NCBI GenBank assembly: GCA_035629175.1
Contig: DASPIL010000040.1
Location: forward strand, 1-40,254
Length of the DNA stretch: 40,254 bases
Reading direction: 5' to 3'
Origin: Verrucomicrobiia bacterium
Lineage (GTDB): Bacteria > Verrucomicrobiota > Verrucomicrobiia > Limisphaerales > DASXHY01
Shown: positions 1 through 7,251 of the stretch, in pieces
How positions within the stretch are numbered: position 1 is the first letter of the stretch
Layout: each line of letters starts with the position of its first letter
Made by a program: the position numbers and the translations under genes
The notes under the pieces: model-generated
The model's input: only the letters and a program-made list of their open reading frames with translations
Told to the model about the DNA's origin: nothing
The model's database searches: none

Positions 1-111
1 TCGCCGCACGTGCTCCAGCGGCAAATCCTCCGCTTCAATCTTCTGCACAACGCCCATCTTGAACGCCTCGCTATACCGAATACCATGATTTTGCCCTGCT
101 CGTTTTGCCAT
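1..111 (-). CDS. IS3-type transposase OrfA, N-terminal part (runs off window)
   Basis: Reading the minus strand from an ATG at 111 gives 37 open codons to the window edge, so only the N-terminus is seen. It begins MAKRAGQNHGIRYSEAFK and continues with VVQKIEAEDLPLEHVRR. The RYSEAFK..VV..IE pattern is the first helix of the helix-turn-helix found in OrfA of IS3/IS911-type elements, which binds the terminal inverted repeats. If this is right, the element body lies to the left and its end falls somewhere in about 112-230. No Shine-Dalgarno is visible. It could also be a stand-alone domesticated HTH protein. The family call is inference from a short stretch. Confidence 0.55.
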   Translation of the reverse strand, partial: MAKRAGQNHGIRYSEAFKMGVVQKIEAEDLPLEHVRR

Positions 112-153
112 ATGAGTGACAACCTATTTCAGGACCGGACCCTGCGGATTCTG

Positions 154-177
154 CGGAGTTCCATTGATGTAACTCCG
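154..177. repeat. 7-bp inverted repeat between transposase fragment and rfbA
   Basis: CGGAGTT at 154-160 is matched by AACTCCG at 171-177, with a 10-nt loop. It lies in the divergent gap between the OrfA fragment and rfbA. It has no T-run, so it is not a clear terminator. It may belong to the end of the insertion element or be an operator. Chance is also possible. Confidence 0.3.
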
Positions 178-239
178 GAGGTCGCAAGCCCAATTGCATC
201 TTGCTCCGCGTCGTCGTCTCCGCGTAGTTTTTGCGCCGA

Positions 240-1124
240 ATGAAAGGCATTATCCTGGCTGGTGGCGCAGGCTCCCGGCTGTTTCCACTCACACTGGTTG
301 CGAGCAAGCAACTGCAACCCGTGTACGATAAACCGATGGTTTATTATCCGCTGACGACGCTCATCGAAGGCGGCATCCGCGAATTTTGCTTGATTTCGAC
401 CCCCCATGACCTGCCGCGTTTTCGGCAGTTGCTTGGGGACGGAAGCGCGTGGGGATTATCGATTGATTATCGCGAACAGTCGAAGCCGGAGGGTATTGCG
501 CAGGCGTTCCTGATCGCCGAATCTTTCATTGGCAATGACGCGGTGACTTTGATCCTCGGCGACAACGTGTTTTACGGCGGAGACAGTTTTCAACGGGCAT
601 TCAGCGAGTTCAAGCAGGGCGCGACGATTTTTGGATATCATGTCAACGATCCCGAGCGCTATGGCGTTGTGGAGTTTGATGCGAGCGGGCGCGCAATTTC
701 GATTGAGGAAAAGCCTCAGCAACCGAAAAGCAACTACGCCGTGCCAGGACTTTATATCTTCGACAACGAAGTCGTGGCGGTTACGAAGGCACTGAAGCCC
801 TCCGCGCGCGGCGAATTGGAAATCACTGACGTGAATGTCGAATACATGAAGCGGGGAAAACTCCGCGTGTGCCGCCTCAATCGCGGCTTCGCCTGGCTGG
901 ATGCCGGCACCAGCAGCAGCCTCCATGAGGCGTCAGCCTACGTGCAAACGATTGAGAAACGACAGGGCGTCAAGATTGGCTGCCCCGAGGAAGCTGCCTA
1001 TCGCCAGGGATTCTTGTCCCTCGCCAAACTGCAGGCGCTTACCGGGAAGCTCCCAAACTGCGAGTACCGCCATTACCTGGAGAATGTTATCAGCGAGGCG
1101 ACACGGCTCGCAGCAAATTCATGA
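240..1124 (+). CDS. rfbA: glucose-1-phosphate thymidylyltransferase RfbA
   Basis: This enzyme makes dTDP-glucose from glucose-1-phosphate and dTTP, the first step of dTDP-rhamnose synthesis in the cytoplasm. The 294-residue protein opens with MKGIILAGGAGSRLFPLT, the nucleotide-binding G-x-G-x-R loop. It then shows SKQLQPVYDKPMVYYPL, the LLGDGS segment, AQAF and LILGDNVFYG, all family signatures, and its length is normal. The ATG at 240 is preferred over an in-frame TTG at 231 because it places MKGIILAGG at the usual N-terminus. No Shine-Dalgarno is visible. The stop overlaps the next start by 4 nt (ATGA), which indicates translational coupling. The pathway continues in the next two genes. Confidence 0.95.
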   Translation: MKGIILAGGAGSRLFPLTLVASKQLQPVYDKPMVYYPLTTLIEGGIREFCLISTPHDLPRFRQLLGDGSAWGLSIDYREQSKPEGIAQAFLIAESFIGNDAVTLILGDNVFYGGDSFQRAFSEFKQGATIFGYHVNDPERYGVVEFDASGRAISIEEKPQQPKSNYAVPGLYIFDNEVVAVTKALKPSARGELEITDVNVEYMKRGKLRVCRLNRGFAWLDAGTSSSLHEASAYVQTIEKRQGVKIGCPEEAAYRQGFLSLAKLQALTGKLPNCEYRHYLENVISEATRLAANS

Positions 1125-2080
1125 GCTCAATTGTTGCACTCGCCGGCGCGACCGGCTATGTCGGCCAGGTTTTCGCCGCTGAACTCAAACGCCGCGGACA
1201 CACCTGTATTCCGCTGACCCGCAAGGAGGTCGATTACACCCGGTTCGATCGGCTCCTGAATTTCCTGCAGGAACGCAAACCGGATTTCCTGGTGAACGCC
1301 GCTGGATACACGGGAAAACCGAATGTCGATGCTTGCGAAACTGCAAAAGCCGACACCCTTGCCGGGAATACGCTGCTGCCGCAAACGATGGCGCACGCCT
1401 GCGCCGCCGCGGGCGTTCCCTGGGGACATGTGTCTTCAGGCTGCATTTATTCAGGAGCGAAGATCGTTGAAAACGGAAGCGTCCGCGCCGAAAAGGACCT
1501 CACCCTTCCCGTGCTGCGGCGCCTGGTTGAGCAATCCCCCGAAAAGGTCCGCGGGTTTACCGAGGACGACGCGCCCAACTTTTCCTTCCGCGACAGCCCA
1601 TGCAGTTTCTACAGCGGCACCAAGGCCCTGGGTGAAGAGGCCATGGCAAACACCGGCCAGAGCTACGTCTGGCGGCTGCGCATTCCCTTTGATGAGTTCG
1701 ACAGCCCCCGCAATTATCTCAGCAAGGTTCAGCGCTACTCCAAGGTTTACGACAACGTGAACTCGATCTCGCACCGGCTCGATTTCGTCCGAGCCTGCCT
1801 GGATACCTGGGAATTGCGCGCACCGTTTGGCACCTACAATGTCACCAATCCCGGATTCGTGACGACGCGACAGGTGGTTGAACTGCTGGAGAAAATCCTG
1901 AAGCCAGACCGCAAATTCGAGTTTTGGGAAAGCGATGAGGAATTCTACAAAGTCGCTGCCAAGACTCCGCGATCCAACTGCGTCCTCGACATTTCCAAGC
2001 TGTTGAACGCCGGCGTGAAGATACGCCCGGTCGTCGACGCCCTCGAGGATTCCCTGAATCGTTGGACCCCTGAGAAGTAA
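1121..2080 (+). CDS. NRS/ER-like dTDP-4-keto-6-deoxyhexose epimerase/reductase (RmlD superfamily)
   Basis: This is a 319-residue extended short-chain dehydrogenase of the RmlD superfamily. It has an N-terminal Rossmann loop (GATGYVGQ, residues 9-16) and the catalytic Tyr-x-x-x-Lys in FYSGTK. Several segments match the plant bifunctional 3,5-epimerase/4-reductase NRS/ER (UER1) better than ordinary RmlD as I recall them: NAAGYTGKPNVDACE, SSGCIY, SPRNYLSKVQRY, GTYNVTNPG and PRSNCVLD. It sits between rfbA and rfbB in one operon (4-nt overlap upstream, 27-nt gap downstream). No rfbC-type epimerase is present in the window, so this protein may carry out both last steps to dTDP-L-rhamnose. The bifunctional role is inference; a plain 4-reductase with rfbC elsewhere is the alternative. 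Confidence 0.75.
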   Translation: MSSIVALAGATGYVGQVFAAELKRRGHTCIPLTRKEVDYTRFDRLLNFLQERKPDFLVNAAGYTGKPNVDACETAKADTLAGNTLLPQTMAHACAAAGVPWGHVSSGCIYSGAKIVENGSVRAEKDLTLPVLRRLVEQSPEKVRGFTEDDAPNFSFRDSPCSFYSGTKALGEEAMANTGQSYVWRLRIPFDEFDSPRNYLSKVQRYSKVYDNVNSISHRLDFVRACLDTWELRAPFGTYNVTNPGFVTTRQVVELLEKILKPDRKFEFWESDEEFYKVAAKTPRSNCVLDISKLLNAGVKIRPVVDALEDSLNRWTPEK

Positions 2081-2107
2081 ACGGATCGCAAATTTCGCAG
2101 TTCTCCC

Positions 2108-3142
2108 ATGAACCTACTCATTACTGGTGGCGCCGGATTCATCGGTTCCAACCTGATTCATCACATCATCGACGACCCGGCCGTGACGCGCCTTGTCAAC
2201 CTGGATTGCCTCACCTACGCAGGCCATCTCGAAAATCTCGCAAACGTATCGAAGCATCCGAAATACGTTTTCGAAAAGGTTGACCTGCGGGACAAGGCGG
2301 CTGTCGCAGATGTGGTGCATCGACACAGGATCACGCACGTGATGCATCTCGCAGCGGAATCACACGTGGACCGCTCCATTTCCGGGCCTGGCGACTTCAT
2401 CCATACGAATGTCGTGGGGACATTCAACCTTCTGGAGGCATGCCGCGACCTTTGGTTTAGTGCGCAATCCGGAATCCGCGACCTGCAAACGGAATGCCGC
2501 TTTCACCACGTTTCAACAGACGAAGTCTACGGCAGCCTGGGAGCCACGGGTTATTTTACCGAATCGACGCCCTACGCTCCGAATTCCCCGTATTCTTCCA
2601 GCAAGGCTGGAAGTGACATGCTGGTCCGGGCTTATCATCACACGTACGGTATGCCGACGGTGATCACCAATTGCTCCAACAACTACGGGCCGTTTCAATT
2701 CCCGGAAAAGTTGATTCCTGTCGTGATTCAAAGCGTCCTCGCTCGCAAGCCTGTTCCGGTTTACGGCGATGGCATGAATGTCCGTGACTGGCTTTATGTG
2801 CGCGACCACGCTGAAGCCCTGTGGACCGTGATCCGTCGCGGCACACTCGGCGAAACCTACAATATCGGCGGACACAACGAATGGGCGAACATCAACATCG
2901 TTCGCCTGATCTGCGATCTGATCGATGAACTCGCGCCCCAAGTCGGCGGCACCTCACAAAGCCTCATCACATTTGTGAAAGATCGTCCAGGCCATGACCG
3001 TCGCTACGCGATTGATGCTTCGAAGATCGAAAGAGAACTTGGTTGGGTGCCCGCCCACACGTTTGAAAAAGGAATCCGCGAAACCGTGAAGTGGTACCTC
3101 GAAAACCAGCCTTGGGTGAACCAGGTGCTGAAGCGCGGATAA
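2108..3142 (+). CDS. rfbB: dTDP-glucose 4,6-dehydratase RfbB
   Basis: RfbB converts dTDP-glucose to dTDP-4-keto-6-deoxyglucose with bound NAD. The 344-residue protein starts [15 protein letters not shown], the GxxGxxG NAD site. It contains [12 protein letters not shown], the [10 protein letters not shown] catalytic segment with the Thr-Asp-Glu triad, and the YSSSKAGSD Tyr-x-x-x-Lys pair. It ends with the expected [11 protein letters not shown] and [11 protein letters not shown] motifs. Length and motif order are normal. It is the last gene of the rhamnose operon, 27 nt after the reductase. The operon order rfbA - reductase - rfbB is unusual compared with the rmlBDAC order of proteobacteria. 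Confidence 0.96.
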   Translation: MNLLITGGAGFIGSNLIHHIIDDPAVTRLVNLDCLTYAGHLENLANVSKHPKYVFEKVDLRDKAAVADVVHRHRITHVMHLAAESHVDRSISGPGDFIHTNVVGTFNLLEACRDLWFSAQSGIRDLQTECRFHHVSTDEVYGSLGATGYFTESTPYAPNSPYSSSKAGSDMLVRAYHHTYGMPTVITNCSNNYGPFQFPEKLIPVVIQSVLARKPVPVYGDGMNVRDWLYVRDHAEALWTVIRRGTLGETYNIGGHNEWANINIVRLICDLIDELAPQVGGTSQSLITFVKDRPGHDRRYAIDASKIERELGWVPAHTFEKGIRETVKWYLENQPWVNQVLKRG

Positions 3143-3152
3143 AAGCGAACGC

Positions 3153-3183
3153 CCTGTGCCGACGCGAAGCGCCTCAGCACAGG
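3153..3183. terminator. hairpin between rfbB and the convergent DCC gene
   Basis: CCTGTGC at 3153-3159 pairs with GCACAGG at 3177-3183 around a 17-nt loop. It lies 10 nt after the rfbB stop, in the 106-nt gap between convergent genes. There is no T-tract on either side, so it is only a weak candidate for a terminator or mRNA 3' end. Confidence 0.35.
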
Positions 3184-3248
3184 CATTGAAATGTGCGGGA
3201 GAAGGTCGCTCGACTCTCGCAAGGCTGACGGTGAAACAGTTGCAGCGT

Positions 3249-3632
3249 TCAGAATAGCTTCGACAGCCAGCTCCGATTCCGCGCGACAAAGCGATATCCC
3301 CAGTCCACGACAGCCGCAAACCATGGGAATCGTTGATACCAGCGCAACCATCTGGCGGCGGATCCCGAGTTTGACGAACCAAGCGACCGCAGCACCGCTT
3401 CAGCTCCCCGGCTCACCGAGCCGTCAATTGAGACCAGGTGCACAGCTTCGTCGAACTGGGCTGCGGGTATTTCCGGAAAGCGTTCGGCCACTTCCCTGCC
3501 CTGCGAAGGAAGGTAATCAACACCTGCCCCGGTTGCCCGACGCCAGCGTTGAATCCAGCGGCGGCAGAAACCGCATTCGCCATCGTAAATCAGGACGGGG
3601 CGGGAGGGCCGTTGCGCAACGTGACGGATCAT
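3249..3632 (-). CDS. DCC (DUF393) thiol-disulfide oxidoreductase-like protein
   Basis: This is a 127-residue protein with the hallmark of the DCC/DUF393 family: PVLIYDGECGFCRRWI near the N-terminus, with a CxxC redox pair at residues 20 and 23. The C-terminal part is rich in Arg and Trp (WLRWYQRFPWFAAVVDWGYRFVARNR), as usual in the family. Members are predicted thioredoxin-fold proteins of unknown substrate. The start at 3632 (MIRHVAQRPS) is chosen because the upstream in-frame stretch has no family resemblance and would run into rpiB. It is divergent from rpiB with 72 nt between the starts and convergent with rfbB. Specific function unknown. Confidence 0.8.
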   Translation of the reverse strand: MIRHVAQRPSRPVLIYDGECGFCRRWIQRWRRATGAGVDYLPSQGREVAERFPEIPAAQFDEAVHLVSIDGSVSRGAEAVLRSLGSSNSGSAARWLRWYQRFPWFAAVVDWGYRFVARNRSWLSKLF

Positions 3633-3704
3633 TTTCACTCTGAGATTACTGCGCACGGTACCTCTGGCCAAGAGGGTTTGAACGTGCCATTCTCTGCCAT
3701 CCTT

Positions 3705-4181
3705 ATGAAGATCGCGATTGGCTCCGATCATGCAGGTTTCCAATACAAGGAAGCCATCAAGCGCCAGCTAATATCCCGCGGCCATGCCGTTGACGATTTC
3801 GGATGCGACTCTGATGCGGTCCTGGTGGATTATCCCACCTTCATCCGCCCTGTGGCTGAAGCAGTGAAAAACGGAACAGCGGAGCGCGGGATTGTCCTCG
3901 GTGGGTCTGGAAACGGCGAAGCGATTACAGCCAATCGCGTCCAGGGAATCCGTTGCACGGTCTGCTGGAACCTGGAATCCGCGCGCCTGGCCCGCCAGCA
4001 CAATGACGCCAATGTTCTATCGCTCGGCCAGAGGATGATCTCGCTCGAAGCGGCGCTGGAGATTGTTCGAGTCTGGCTGGAAACGCCGTTTGAAGGCGGC
4101 CGTCACGTGCGGCGTATTCAACTTATCGACGAACCCAGCCTCGCAACCCCGGGATTTCCGGCCCATCGAGTTCAGAGTTGA
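3705..4181 (+). CDS. rpiB: ribose 5-phosphate isomerase B (RpiB/LacAB family)
   Basis: RpiB interconverts ribose-5-phosphate and ribulose-5-phosphate in the pentose phosphate pathway. From the ATG at 3705 the protein reads MKIAIGSDHAGFQYKEAIK, the canonical N-terminus with the substrate-binding DHAG. It has VDYP, the GxGNGE-type loop (GGSGNGEAITANRVQGIR), a later Cys in TVCWN and ARQHNDANVLSLGQRM. Length is 158 residues, normal. An in-frame GTG at 3684 has a good AGAGGG seven nucleotides upstream (3671-3676) and would add seven residues, so translation may begin there. The catalytic base, usually Cys in RpiB GTGIG/CGTG-type loops, reads GGSGNG here, as in actinobacterial-type enzymes. Confidence 0.9.
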   Translation: MKIAIGSDHAGFQYKEAIKRQLISRGHAVDDFGCDSDAVLVDYPTFIRPVAEAVKNGTAERGIVLGGSGNGEAITANRVQGIRCTVCWNLESARLARQHNDANVLSLGQRMISLEAALEIVRVWLETPFEGGRHVRRIQLIDEPSLATPGFPAHRVQS

Positions 4182-4197
4182 AAATCGCGGCGTCCGA

Positions 4198-4273
4198 ATC
4201 TGTGTTCATCCGTCTCCATCCGTGGTTAAACTTCCCCCCTTCAATTCGCGAAGATTAGCGTAATTCGCGTAAA
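4198..4273. repeat. intergenic repeat made of about 10-bp units
   Basis: In the 138-nt gap between the convergent rpiB and fumarase genes there are three near-identical decamers in a row at 4198-4227 (ATCTGTGTTC, ATCCGTCTCC, ATCCGTGGTT). About 15 nt later, at 4243-4273, there are three copies of an AATTCGCG/ATTAGCG-type unit. I recall similar ATCCGTGTTCATCCGTGG phrases as dispersed intergenic repeats in several bacterial phyla, including Verrucomicrobiota; that is memory, not a search. The period is close to one helical turn. Function unknown. Confidence 0.6.
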
Positions 4274-4319
4274 CCCGTTTTCCCCCTTACCGCTTTGGTT
4301 CCCGCTCTCCCGCGCTGTG

Positions 4320-4895
4320 TCAGACGTACTTCGCCAACTCAGCCTGGCTGGCCGCCAGCACTTCCTTATGCAGCGACTTGCCGTGAGAATCGATGGTCAC
4401 CACGGCCGGGAAGTTCTCGACTTCGAATTCCCAGATCGCTTCGGGCGCGCCGAATTCCTCCATCATGTAAACGTTCTTCACGCGTTTGATGCATTCAGCG
4501 AGCACCTGCGCCGCGCCGCCAATCGCGTGGAGATAGACCGCGCCGTAATCCCGGCAGGCCGCAAGCGTCTTGTCGCCCATGCCACCTTTTCCAATCACGC
4601 CGCGGAGGCCGAAATCACGGATGACCTGCCATTGATAAGGTTCTTCGCGGATCGAAGTTGTCGGACCCGCGGCAACGCACTTCCAGTTCCCCTGCTCGTC
4701 CTTGATGACGACGGGACCGCAATGATAAAGGATGCCTCCCTGCAGATTCACTTCGGGCGGGAGCTTGCCGCCTTCGTGCAGATATTTGTGAACGGCGTCG
4801 CGTCCTGTGAACACAGTTCCGCTGATGCCCACTTCATCGCCAAGTTTAAGGCTGCGAATGGCGGCTTCCGAAATTGGAGTGCCAAGGGAAATCAT
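4320..4895 (-). CDS. class I (Fe-S) fumarate hydratase, beta subunit
   Basis: This 191-residue protein is the C-terminal (beta) subunit of a two-subunit iron-sulfur hydro-lyase of the fumarase/tartrate dehydratase type, converting fumarate to malate in the TCA cycle. Seen are LKLGDEVGISGTVFTGRDAVHKYL, YHCGP, AAGPTTSIRE and GKGGMG, all family motifs; these lie in the beta swivel domain that closes on the active site. The start at 4895 (MISLGTPISE) is chosen because it follows the alpha-subunit stop by 32 nt and gives the standard N-terminus; the longer frame would overlap alpha. It is co-transcribed with the alpha gene. Tartrate dehydratase is the main alternative activity. Confidence 0.88.
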   Translation of the reverse strand: MISLGTPISEAAIRSLKLGDEVGISGTVFTGRDAVHKYLHEGGKLPPEVNLQGGILYHCGPVVIKDEQGNWKCVAAGPTTSIREEPYQWQVIRDFGLRGVIGKGGMGDKTLAACRDYGAVYLHAIGGAAQVLAECIKRVKNVYMMEEFGAPEAIWEFEVENFPAVVTIDSHGKSLHKEVLAASQAELAKYV

Positions 4896-4927
4896 AGTTT
4901 TGATGAATTCGGGTCGAGGCAGCGGGT

Positions 4928-5806
4928 TCAATACAACCAGTTTTGCACGGCGCCGTCGCCATTCAGCGAGACACCCTGCCTTCGATAGGCCCAGCACATG
5001 TAGCTGACGCTGACGAAGTACGAGGCAGGCACGCGGTTCAGAACGCCGATCTTCGCACCGAGCAGCGTTGTTTTGCCGCCGAAACCCATCGGTCCAATTC
5101 CCAGCTTGTTCGCGGTTGCCACGATTTCCTTTTCCATCTGGTCCAGCTCCCCATTGGGATTGGTGTCGTCCAGCTTGCGCAGCAGTTGCTGCTTGGAAGC
5201 TTCATAGCCCGTGGCGCGGTCTCCGCCAATGCAGATTCCAAGTATGCCGGGTCCGCAGCCCTTTCCCTGCGCCTGCAGGACTGCATCGAGAATCGCCTTC
5301 CGGCAGCCGTCCAGGTCGCGATTCGCCTTTATTTTTTCATTCGGCAAGGAGTATTGAGCGCCGACATTTTCGCAACCCCCACCCTTCAAAATAAGCCGCA
5401 CGCTGACTTCGGGGGAACGATGCTGGTGAAAATGCACGGTGGGTGCTCCCGGCCCGAGATTCGTCCCGTCATTCCTGCCCGTTATGGAATCCACGGAGTT
5501 CTGCCGCAGAAAGCCTTTTTTCGTCGCGAGCTTCACAGCTTCGCGTGCCGTGTCCTCAAACGCGATCTGATCAAATCCAATTGGACAATCGACGTAAAAA
5601 ATCACGCTGCCGGTATCCTGGCAGATCGGCTGCGACTTGTTCTTCGCCAGCGCAATGTTCTGCTCAATGATCTTGATCGCGCTTTCCGCAATCGTCCCTT
5701 TCTTCTCCTCCTCCAGCGAACGGGTTATCGCTTTGTGGACGTCTTCGGGGATTTCAGCAGAAGTTCGGCGGATCAGTTCGAGCAGGGAGTCTTGCAACGC
5801 GTTCAT
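4928..5806 (-). CDS. class I (Fe-S) fumarate hydratase, alpha subunit
   Basis: This 292-residue protein is the catalytic, [4Fe-4S]-carrying subunit partnered with the beta subunit just downstream. Motifs include ICQDTGSVIF (Cys62), SVRLILKGGGCENVG (Cys145) and GKGCGPGILGICIGGDR (Cys184, Cys192). The CQDTG and CGPG cysteines are expected cluster ligands. The N-terminus is helical, as usual. Single-chain class I fumarases fuse these two halves; the split form is common in anaerobes, archaea and deep-branching bacteria. The fumarate assignment over tartrate is based on the housekeeping setting and is an inference. The cluster would make the enzyme oxygen-sensitive. Confidence 0.9.
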   Translation of the reverse strand: MNALQDSLLELIRRTSAEIPEDVHKAITRSLEEEKKGTIAESAIKIIEQNIALAKNKSQPICQDTGSVIFYVDCPIGFDQIAFEDTAREAVKLATKKGFLRQNSVDSITGRNDGTNLGPGAPTVHFHQHRSPEVSVRLILKGGGCENVGAQYSLPNEKIKANRDLDGCRKAILDAVLQAQGKGCGPGILGICIGGDRATGYEASKQQLLRKLDDTNPNGELDQMEKEIVATANKLGIGPMGFGGKTTLLGAKIGVLNRVPASYFVSVSYMCWAYRRQGVSLNGDGAVQNWLY

Positions 5807-5875
5807 TACGAGCCCGGAAAGTAAGCATGGACCCGGGTCTAGTCAACTGAACCGCCTGTTTAACAGATTTCTGCA

Positions 5876-6241
5876 TCATCTGTTGAAGTATTGCTCAAAA
5901 GGCTGCAGAACCCCGAGCTTGAGAAGGACAACGATCCCGGCGGTGTAGACAAGGGAGATGCCAAGATCGCGGATCACACCCCGCCGGGTGAACTGTTTAT
6001 CCCCGGCCCACATGAGCTTCTGCACGCCCTTGTGCATCAGGAGAAATCCCACGACGTTTGTCAGCCAATAGCCCACGATCACGGAGGCTTCAGATGCCGG
6101 CGGATGAAGCAGGCTGATGACCCACGCGAAGCCGACCGCGATAGGAACATTGATGAGGAGATCGTTCCACCACGACAGCGGCGACAGCATGAATCCAAGC
6201 ACGGTGAGGATGCTTCCAACGATCTTCTGCCGGGCTCGCAT
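5876..6241 (-). CDS. small integral membrane protein, unknown function
   Basis: The 121-residue protein begins MRARQKIVGSILTVLGFMLSPLSWWNDLLIN. It has about three to four hydrophobic segments: residues 7-22, about 28-44, about 54-72 and about 96-115. Conserved-looking charged loops (HKGVQKLMWAGDKQFTRRG) lie between. I do not recognise a named family. The start at 6241 is fixed by a strong GGAGG seven nucleotides upstream at 6249-6253, better than the longer frame that starts at 6289. It lies between the SGNH esterase and fumarase genes on the same strand, 69 nt before the fumarase alpha start. No function can be assigned. Confidence 0.75.
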   Translation of the reverse strand: MRARQKIVGSILTVLGFMLSPLSWWNDLLINVPIAVGFAWVISLLHPPASEASVIVGYWLTNVVGFLLMHKGVQKLMWAGDKQFTRRGVIRDLGISLVYTAGIVVLLKLGVLQPFEQYFNR

Positions 6242-6248
6242 AAGGCAT

Positions 6249-6253
6249 CCTCC
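6249..6253 (-). promoter_or_regulatory. ribosome binding site deciding the 6241 start
   Basis: The minus strand reads GGAGG here, seven nucleotides before the ATG at 6241. It is one of the few strong Shine-Dalgarno sequences in the window and supports the shorter start for the small membrane protein. Confidence 0.7.
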
Positions 6254-6311
6254 CTCCCGCGTGCTCGCTTGGTCGGCGCTGCCACCCAAAGCGCCGCACC
6301 CTCCGTGTCGC

Positions 6312-7004
6312 TTAGCGAATCAGCTTTCGCAGAACGTTGAAGTAACGAACAGCGATTTTCTGTTCGCCCCTGACATTCGGGTGCACCCCGTCGATCGTGT
6401 CGCGCTTAACGCTGAAGCTGGCCGCGAGGTTCACAATCCCAACCCTGCCGCCGCTCCGTTTTTGAATTTTGCACGCACTCTTCACTGCTGCCTTTAGCAT
6501 CGACATGCCCCGCTTGCTTTGGCCCGCGTACGGGGTGGTTTGCGCAAGGAGCACGATCACGGCAGGATTCACCGCGCGCAATTCATCTATGATGCTGACA
6601 AGATTATTGCGCGTCTCGCTTGCAGGAATGCCCTCCAAAACATCATTCGAGCCGATGTCGAGCAGCACGATGTCGGGCACTGTCGCCGCAGCAATGGATT
6701 CAATGCTGAACAGCAGGTCACTGGTGGTCCAGCCCGGATGGCCTTCGTGGTGCTGGTCAAAATCAGTGTTCCCGGGTGAACCTCCCGCAACGCCCCACTG
6801 CGTTCCAACGAAATCCACATCGAACCCGCGTCGTGTCAGAATCGTCCACAGCCAGTAGCGATAACTTGAATTCGGGGCAAATGAGGATGTGACGGAGTCG
6901 CCGAGAGGCAGGATGCGCGTTTGACCGGCGAGGGAAGCTGGCAACAGGCAGACAACAGCAAGCGCGAGCAGAATGAATCTCTGAATCTTCATGGCGGCCA
7001 CCAT
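6312..7004 (-). CDS. exported SGNH/GDSL esterase (CE3-like)
   Basis: This 230-residue protein has a signal peptide (MVAAMKIQRFILLALAVVCL then LPASLAG) and an SGNH hydrolase fold. The block I Ser is in PLGDSVTS (Ser37). Later come GHPGWTT, the block III GSND, and the block V Asp-x-x-His in DGVHPN near the C-terminus. GHPGW and the overall length resemble carbohydrate esterase family 3 acetyl-xylan esterases, so it probably removes acetyl groups from polysaccharide outside the cytoplasm. The start at 7004 is supported by AGGGG six nucleotides upstream (7011-7015); an ATG at 6992 is the alternative. It is 70 nt upstream of the small membrane protein gene. Substrate is inference. Confidence 0.87.
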   Translation of the reverse strand: MVAAMKIQRFILLALAVVCLLPASLAGQTRILPLGDSVTSSFAPNSSYRYWLWTILTRRGFDVDFVGTQWGVAGGSPGNTDFDQHHEGHPGWTTSDLLFSIESIAAATVPDIVLLDIGSNDVLEGIPASETRNNLVSIIDELRAVNPAVIVLLAQTTPYAGQSKRGMSMLKAAVKSACKIQKRSGGRVGIVNLAASFSVKRDTIDGVHPNVRGEQKIAVRYFNVLRKLIR

Positions 7005-7010
7005 AAAAAA

Positions 7011-7015
7011 CCCCT
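7011..7015 (-). promoter_or_regulatory. ribosome binding site for the SGNH esterase
   Basis: The minus strand has AGGGG followed by six T residues and the ATG at 7004. This spacing favours the MVAAMKIQRF start over the internal ATG at 6992. Confidence 0.6.
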
Positions 7016-7251
7016 GTACCCCGGCCAATGGAGGGAATGCCCGAAGGGGGATAGGGTTGTCACCTGACGGAGTTCCTCTGAAGATTTCACTCCCGCGCGC
7101 ATCCGGCCGGTGCGCGATACCGACGGCGAAGTCTGCGGACAGATTGCAAAAAAGAAAAGCCAGGCGTTACGCGTCTGCCTTGTTGATTCAATGGGAACGA
7201 ACGCATTTGAATGGGAATCTGTTTAACCGGGCGAACTGTCAGACGCCTCGC

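Noticed and set aside
10-243. 77-codon plus-strand frame at the left edge
   Set aside because: It is antisense to the OrfA fragment and runs into the rfbA start. The product is unrecognisable.
4943-5824. 293-codon plus-strand frame opposite the fumarase alpha gene
   Set aside because: It lies antisense to a well-supported gene and no domain is recognised.
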